Source: Duganella qianjiadongensis (GTDB lineage Bacteria > Pseudomonadota > Gammaproteobacteria > Burkholderiales > Burkholderiaceae_D). From it: a DNA stretch of 64,000 nucleotides. Numbering within the stretch: the first letter of the stretch is position 1; each line of letters begins with the position of its first letter. The notes beneath the pieces are model-generated. The model saw only the letters and a list, made by a program, of their open reading frames with translations, was not told the DNA's origin and did no database searches. The translations under genes were made by a program, and so were the position numbers. Of this stretch, positions 59,901 to 64,000 are shown one piece after another. The stretch covers positions 186,001 to 250,000 of the forward strand of contig NZ_WWCM01000004.1 of the NCBI RefSeq assembly GCF_009857915.1, read 5' to 3'.

Positions 59901-60046
59901 GTGGAGATGGTCACCACCGCGTTCTGGGTTTTCGGATACTGATTGATCGGCAGGCTGAATAGCGAACGCAGGCCCAGCACGACGATCAGCAGGCTCACCA
60001 CGCTGGCCAGCACGGGCCGCTTAATGAAGATGTCGGTAAAATTCAT
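56975..60046 (-). CDS. RND efflux transporter permease (HAE-1 type)
   Basis: A 1023-residue inner-membrane pump with twelve membrane helices and two large periplasmic loops. The N-terminal MNFTDIFIKRPVLASVVSLL and the relay Asp pair in GLVVDDAIIVVENVDRH are typical. The second half repeats the fold (FVVPAMYL near the end). It resembles MexF/MuxB-like multidrug pumps of Proteobacteria. It starts 13 bp after the adaptor gene and is followed by the diguanylate cyclase gene. Together with the adaptor and the outer-membrane channel it would span the envelope and export drugs, dyes or metabolites using proton flow. Substrate range unknown. Confidence 0.95.
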   Translation of the reverse strand: MNFTDIFIKRPVLASVVSLLIVVLGLRSLFSLPINQYPKTQNAVVTISTTYYGADAATVAGFITQPLESAIAQAQGIDYLSSSSNSGVSVITATLRLNYDSNRALTEITTQVNSVRNQLPQQAQQPVLTVQMGQTTDAMYMGFYSDTLPTNNVTDFLARVVKPKLDSIQGVQTAELLGARQFALRAWLDAGKMAAHGVTAADVSVALAQNNYLTGLGASKGQMVTVPLTAGTDLHTVEEFKALAIKQAGGAIVHLEDIATVTLGSENYDFNVAFSGVRSVFIGIKVAPEANILDVAKRVRQAFPAIKEQLPNGLTGEIVYDSTEFINTSIDEVVKTLVEALVIVTIVIYLFLGSLRAVIVPVIAMPLSLIGTFFVMLLLGYSINLLTLLAIVLAIGLVVDDAIIVVENVDRHMKQGMKPFDAAIIAARELGSPILAMTVVLVAVYVPIGFQGGLTGALFTEFAFTLAGAVAVSGIVALTLSPMMCGHFFDPKQDEGKFVKAIDRVFDKVHHGYLRLLHSLLNTWPVLIVLGVILSLLLALMFKMSQSELAPEEDQGIVLSQVVGAPTATSDQMQAYAKQIFEIAHELPEYEQMFQITGVPTTNSGIGGVLFKSWDKRSRSAHEIQQDLQHKWNSVAGGRVAAFQFPPLPGSSGLPVQFVITTTEPFENLNAVAQAVLAKAQKDNKFYFADVDLKIDAPQARVEVDREKLATLGLTQQDFGNAMGAALGGGYVNYFSISGRSYKVIPQVQQVDRLNPDDVLNFYIRAPNGSMIPASTVATIKYSVQPESVTRFQQLNSATISGVSGASQGEILEYLRNTVKEVAPSGYTVDYSGSSRQFMSESGGFMMTMAFAVIIVFLALAAQFESFRDPIVILFSVPMALFGAMTFIFLGFASINIYTQVGLVTLMGLISKHGILIVEVANHLRAAGKSKREAIEEAAATRLRPILMTTAAMVFGVVPLVIASGAGAAGRHAMGLVIFTGLSIGTLFTLFVVPAMYLFLSGQHKADPQAQAAGHGHAAEPAV

Positions 60047-60059
60047 GGCGCGGCTTTCC

Positions 60060-61199
60060 TTAGTGTTCCTGCGGCGTCGGGCTAGGATTGTTGGCCGGTT
60101 GCACCTTGTTGTCGATCACGGCTGGCGTACCGTTTTTCAGCTTGAGCTGGCCGCTGGTCACCACCACCTGCCCCGCTTTCAGGCCCGTCAGCACGGCCAC
60201 TTGATCGCCCCGCGTCGGACCCGTGGTGACGAATACCTGCTGCGCCACCAGCTGGGCATTGCCCTTGTCATCCTTGGGCGCGTCCTTGGCGGCCGATGGC
60301 GCCAGCACGAAGACGGTCGCGCCATACGGATTGTAGGTAATCGCCGTTTGCGGCAGCGTCAGGTATTCCTTTTTCTCGCCCTGATCGAGGCTGACATTGG
60401 CGAACATGCCCGGCAGCAGCTGGCGTTTGGCATTCGGCACGGTGGCTTCCACCTGCACATTGCGCGTGGCGGCATCGACTTTCGGGCTGATCGAGGTGAC
60501 TTTGCCGGCAAAGCTCACGCCGGGGTAGGCATCGGCTGTCAGGTTCAGCTTCTGGCCCAGCGACAGGCCGGCCAGCTGGCGCTGCGGCACGTAGAAGTCC
60601 ACATACACGGTATCGATGGTCTGCAGCGTCACCAGCTTGTCGCCGGCGTTGAGGAACTGGCCCGGATTGACCGCCGTAATACCGAGCTTGCCGGCGAACG
60701 GTGCGCGTATGGTTTTCTTCTCGACCAGCGCCTGCTGCTGGGCCACCTGCGCCTTGCGGCTCTTCAGATCGGCTTCATCCGCGTCGAGCTGGGCCTGACT
60801 GATGGCCTGTGCGGCAAACTGCAGCTTGTCGCGCTTGAGCACGGAGGCCGACAGTTCGGCTGCGGCCTGCAGCGCCTGCAACTGGGCCACGTCGGCCTCG
60901 GCATTCAGCGTGAACAGCACCTGACCGGCGCGCACTTCTTCGCCCGAATGAATGTGCACCTGCCGCACCATGCCTGCCAGTTCGGTACTCACCTCGACGC
61001 CGCGCACGGGCACCAGCGTGCCCACCGAAGCAATCTGCGGCTGCCATGCCGACATTTCCGCCTTCATTGCCGTCACCGTCTGGGCGCCGGGCTTGGGTGA
61101 GGAAGCGATCAGTTTCTGGATCTGCATATATTTGCCGAACGCCAGCACGGCGATCAGCACTATTACTCCGCCTATCATGATGAACATGCGCTTGGTCAT
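60060..61199 (-). CDS. RND efflux periplasmic adaptor subunit
   Basis: A 379-residue membrane-fusion protein. An N-terminal membrane anchor (MTKRMFIMIGGVIVLIAVLA) is followed by a barrel-sandwich half (VEVSTELAGMVRQVHIHSGEEV), a helical hairpin of about 70 residues (LQALQAAAELSASVLKRDKL to KAQVAQQQALVEK), the second lipoyl half (IRAPFAGKLGITAVNPGQFL) and a beta-barrel domain. No lipobox cysteine is seen, so it is held by the anchor. It lies between the outer-membrane factor and pump genes and links the two proteins in the periplasm. Confidence 0.94.
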   Translation of the reverse strand: MTKRMFIMIGGVIVLIAVLAFGKYMQIQKLIASSPKPGAQTVTAMKAEMSAWQPQIASVGTLVPVRGVEVSTELAGMVRQVHIHSGEEVRAGQVLFTLNAEADVAQLQALQAAAELSASVLKRDKLQFAAQAISQAQLDADEADLKSRKAQVAQQQALVEKKTIRAPFAGKLGITAVNPGQFLNAGDKLVTLQTIDTVYVDFYVPQRQLAGLSLGQKLNLTADAYPGVSFAGKVTSISPKVDAATRNVQVEATVPNAKRQLLPGMFANVSLDQGEKKEYLTLPQTAITYNPYGATVFVLAPSAAKDAPKDDKGNAQLVAQQVFVTTGPTRGDQVAVLTGLKAGQVVVTSGQLKLKNGTPAVIDNKVQPANNPSPTPQEH

Positions 61200-61275
61200 G
61201 AATCAGTCTCCTGCCTTGGTATCAATCAATGAGTCAGCCGGGGACGCCGCCGCCCCCGTCTGTAAGGAATTATGC

Positions 61276-62802
61276 TTAACGGCTGCCGCCGGCGCCATAC
61301 ACAGGCGCAGCGGAGACAGTGCTCGCTGCTGGCATACCGCCGTTGCGGTTCCACCAGCCGCCGCCCAGTGCCTGCAACAGCGCTGCCGTATCGGCGTAGC
61401 GCGCAGCCTGTGCCTGCACCAGCGCCACGTGGGCCTGCTGGTAGCTGCGCTGGGCGTCGAGCAGGGCCAGATAGCTGATGCCGCCCAGCTTGTACTGCTG
61501 GGTAGCCAGCGCCAGCGCTTCGCCTGCCAGCGCATCGGCATCGGCCTGCGCCTTCAGGGCTGCTGCATCGCTTTCCAGCGCGCGCAGGCTATCGGCCACC
61601 TCTTGGAACGCGCTCAGCACGGTGGCACGGTATTGGGCTGCTGCGCCATCGTAGGCCGCTTCCGCCGCACGTTTTTTCGCGCTCAGTGCGCCGCCGTTGA
61701 AGAGGGGCGCCGTCAGGCCGCTGGCCAGACTCCATGCCGTCGTCTCGGCGTCGAACAGCTTGCCGAAACTCTGTGCCGAGGAGCCGTAGCTGCCGCTCAG
61801 GGTGAGCTGCGGATACTGGGCCGCAGTGGCCACCCCGATGGCGGCGCTGGCCGCATGCAGCTGCTCTTCGCTGGCGCGGATATCGGGCCGCTGGCGCACC
61901 AGCGCCGACGGTAGTGTCAGCGGCAGCTGCTGCGGCAGCGTCAGTGTATCGAGCGTGAACTCGGGCAGACCGCCCTCGCCCGGCAATCTACCAGCCAGCG
62001 CGGCGAGCTGGTGACGGCTCTGGGCCAGGGCTTTTTCCAGCGGCGGCACGCTGGCGCGCAGCTGCGCCACCTGATTACGCTGGCTCAGCAAAGTAGTGCG
62101 GGGGATGGCGCCCAGTTCGAACTGCTTCTCGATCACGGCCAGCTGCTTGCTCAACGCATCGAGCACTTCCTGCGTGGCCTGCAACTGGGCGCGCAGCGAG
62201 GCTGCCCGTATCGCAGTCGTCACCACATTGGCACTCAGGGTCAGATAGGTCGCTTCGACCTGGAAGCGCTGGTAATCGACCTGCGCCTGTGCGCCTTCCA
62301 GCGTACGCCGGCTGGCGCCGAACACGTCGGGGGTATAGGACACGTTCACCGAAGCGTTGTACAGAGTGAACACCCCGGCCCCATTGCCAGCGCTGGCAGG
62401 CGCCAGTTTTTCCCGCGCCACACCGAGCTGGCCATTGACGGACGGGTAATTGAGGCTACCGGACTGCGCCTTGTAGACTTCCTGCGCCTGCCGCAGGCTG
62501 GCTTCCGCCGCTGCCATGCTGGGATTCTGCGCCAGCGCGGCGCGCACCAGTTCATCGAGTGCAGGCGATCCGAATAACTGCCACCACATGGCAGGCAAAT
62601 CCTGCCCGGCCACAAACTGCTGGGCCGCGCCGCCCGTAACGCCGGGGGCTGCCGCGGTACGTTCCGGTAAAGCTGTGCTGGTGTAACTGCTGGTGGCAGG
62701 CGCCGCCGGCTGCCTGAAATCCGGTCCCGAGGCGCAGGCGGCCAGGCCTGCGGCAACGACAAGCGCCAGTACCGAGCGCTGCAATCTAGGTTTTTTTCTC
62801 AC
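61276..62802 (-). CDS. Outer-membrane efflux lipoprotein (NodT family)
   Basis: A 508-residue TolC-like channel. A GTG start ending at 62802 gives a lipoprotein signal (RKKPRLQRSVLALVVAAGLAACASG, lipobox LAAC); the frame upstream to 62931 looks untranslated. The features are AMWWQLFGSPALDELVRAALAQNPSM near the mature start and the internally repeated long helices (LSANVVTTAIRAASLRAQLQ and SALVRQRPDIRASEEQLHAA), typical of OprM/NodT proteins. It is first in the tripartite efflux operon, with a 141-bp region upstream that should hold the promoter. No TetR or LysR regulator gene is next to it in the window. Confidence 0.93.
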   Translation of the reverse strand: MRKKPRLQRSVLALVVAAGLAACASGPDFRQPAAPATSSYTSTALPERTAAAPGVTGGAAQQFVAGQDLPAMWWQLFGSPALDELVRAALAQNPSMAAAEASLRQAQEVYKAQSGSLNYPSVNGQLGVAREKLAPASAGNGAGVFTLYNASVNVSYTPDVFGASRRTLEGAQAQVDYQRFQVEATYLTLSANVVTTAIRAASLRAQLQATQEVLDALSKQLAVIEKQFELGAIPRTTLLSQRNQVAQLRASVPPLEKALAQSRHQLAALAGRLPGEGGLPEFTLDTLTLPQQLPLTLPSALVRQRPDIRASEEQLHAASAAIGVATAAQYPQLTLSGSYGSSAQSFGKLFDAETTAWSLASGLTAPLFNGGALSAKKRAAEAAYDGAAAQYRATVLSAFQEVADSLRALESDAAALKAQADADALAGEALALATQQYKLGGISYLALLDAQRSYQQAHVALVQAQAARYADTAALLQALGGGWWNRNGGMPAASTVSAAPVYGAGGSR

Positions 62803-62943
62803 AAATGCCCCCACAAAATGGCTGCGCAAAATGACTGCATTCTGGCAACCAGCTAGCTGAACAGATCCGTAGGGCCACATATTCGCATTTTTTGCCCAGT
62901 CGGTGTGTCTTTTTATAACGGTTGCGAACATCCATCGGTCGCT

Positions 62944-64000
62944 CTATGCACTGAGCAACTGCAGCAGCCGGCCACCCACCGGGCTGCCCCAGCCGCTGCC
63001 CGCATCCCAGCCCGGCACGGCCGCCATGGCGCCATTCGTACCCTGTGCCACATCGCGCGTGCCGCCCTGACCGCGCAAGGTGCCGTAAAGTAGCGGCTGG
63101 AGAAACCCGACCGGATAGCCCAGCTGCTGGTTGATGCGCGCCAGCAGTCCAGCCCACAGCGGTGCTACCGCGCTGGTGCCGCCCACGATCTGCTCATGAC
63201 CATTGACCCGGATGCAATAGCCACTGGCCGGATCGGCATGTCCCGTCACATCGGGCAGGCCACGGAACTGTGCTGTGCCGGCCAGCGTGGACTGATAGCC
63301 GGGCCGGCTGAAGTAGCGGCTATAACCGCCGCCCGAGGCCAGCGCGGGACCACCGTTCCACACCACTTCGCACAGCTCGCAGTCGGGATAGCTGGCGATG
63401 CGGGTGCCGCCGCAGGCCAGCGCATGGGGCGCCGATGCAGGAAAATCCACATGCAGCTGGCCATCGGCCACGCCATCCGTGGCGCCGTTGTCGCCCGCCG
63501 CGCACAGTATGGTTACGCCCATGCTGGCGGCCAGACTGAAAACCTCCTCGATAGCGCCCATGGCCTGCTCGGTCCATGCTGTCTCCGGCGCGCCCCAGCT
63601 GATGGAAATGACCGAGGGCTTGTTGACGTCATCATGCACCGCGGCAGTCACCGCGTCGAGGAATCCACGCTCGCTGTTGGGCGCAAAGTACACGGCGATC
63701 AGCGCTGCCGGCGCCAGCGCGCCGGCGATTTCGATATCGAGCATTACTTCGATATCGGCGCTGGCGTCATGGCCGGGCCGGTTGGCGCCATGATCGACGG
63801 CGATGCTGCGCACGCGTGGGGCCTTCAGCCCCAGCGCTTTGAAATAGGCACGCAGATCAGCCGCGCGGCTGCCGCCACCGAGTTCGATCAGGCCTATGCA
63901 CTGGCCGCGGCCATCGAGCCCGGGCGGAAACTGGTACATCTGCGCCAGCTGCATAGGCGTGTAGGCCAGCGGCGCCACGCTGCTGGTCAGCGTCTGGGCC
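62944..64000 (-). CDS. S53-family (sedolisin) serine-carboxyl peptidase, 5' part missing
   Basis: The frame is open to the right edge, so the propeptide and start are outside. The visible 350 residues form the catalytic domain: the Glu and Asp of the triad in ADIEVMLDIEIAG (E-x3-D), the oxyanion Asp in CAAGDNGATDG and the Ser in VGGTSAVAPLW. A calcium site is expected after GGTSA, although the C-terminus here lacks an obvious DxTxG-type loop. These peptidases work at acid pH and are usually secreted. It ends 141 bp before the efflux operon and seems unrelated to it. Confidence 0.88.
   Translation of the reverse strand, partial: AQTLTSSVAPLAYTPMQLAQMYQFPPGLDGRGQCIGLIELGGGSRAADLRAYFKALGLKAPRVRSIAVDHGANRPGHDASADIEVMLDIEIAGALAPAALIAVYFAPNSERGFLDAVTAAVHDDVNKPSVISISWGAPETAWTEQAMGAIEEVFSLAASMGVTILCAAGDNGATDGVADGQLHVDFPASAPHALACGGTRIASYPDCELCEVVWNGGPALASGGGYSRYFSRPGYQSTLAGTAQFRGLPDVTGHADPASGYCIRVNGHEQIVGGTSAVAPLWAGLLARINQQLGYPVGFLQPLLYGTLRGQGGTRDVAQGTNGAMAAVPGWDAGSGWGSPVGGRLLQLLSA

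Noticed and set aside
56708..59962. A 1084-codon open frame on the plus strand
   Set aside because: It is antisense to the RND pump gene, has low-complexity His/Arg/Gln composition and no family motif; it arises from the codon bias of the real gene.

Overview
The window reads as chromosomal DNA of a GC-rich, TonB-rich betaproteobacterium. Protein style and gene content (several TonB-dependent receptors, a tandem glycine riboswitch, a Pls/PosA-type synthetase, oxidative pentose catabolism) suggest Oxalobacteraceae of the Massilia/Duganella/Janthinobacterium kind. The genus is inferred from style, not from a marker gene. No rRNA, tRNA, insertion sequence, prophage or CRISPR array was recognised.

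Region A (1-30.4 kb) is almost entirely on the minus strand and forms a large L-arabinose/arabinan utilisation locus. A TonB-dependent receptor (27376-30261) would bring oligosaccharides across the outer membrane. Exported glycosidases (GH43 endo-arabinanases, GH51, GH127, GH97) would trim them. A GPH-type symporter is paired with a cytoplasmic GH43, and a YtfQRT-YjfF-type ABC importer would take up sugars. A galactose mutarotase, an SDR sugar dehydrogenase, an IlvD/Edd-family L-arabonate dehydratase, an AraD1/GguC-family (FAH-fold) protein and an alpha-ketoglutarate semialdehyde dehydrogenase make up a non-phosphorylative route from L-arabinose to 2-oxoglutarate. A LysR regulator of GbpR type closes the locus. 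Four copies of a dyad (TGATATC-N6-GATATCA consensus) sit upstream of the regulator, the ABC operon, the catabolic operon and the receptor, and together outline the likely regulon. Inside this locus is one unexplained gene (24090-24686). It is preceded by a symmetrical array of ten AACGAG/CTCGTT hexamers spaced mostly 10 bp apart. A penicillin-acylase-family gene is cut by the left edge.

Region B (30.4-43.4 kb) holds AMP nucleosidase. Divergent from it is a 1359-residue membrane-bound single-module synthetase of the Pls/PosA (poly-amino-acid) type with its own phosphopantetheinyl transferase. Next come a class A beta-lactamase, a DUF885 metallopeptidase-like protein overlapping a JmjC/cupin-like protein, a tandem glycine riboswitch in front of a DadA-like FAD dehydrogenase, and a TPR membrane protein.

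Region C (43.4-55.5 kb, plus strand) has a small His/Cys-containing exported protein with a TonB receptor and a large modular S8 protease (Calx-beta, peptidase, P-domain, RTX, DUF4214). It also has a three-gene operon of fatty-acid-hydroxylase-type enzyme, TonB receptor and S12 serine hydrolase, followed by an NnrU-like membrane protein. Region D (55.5-64 kb, minus strand) is a tripartite RND efflux operon running into a diguanylate cyclase and a small exported protein, with a sedolisin (S53) peptidase cut by the right edge.
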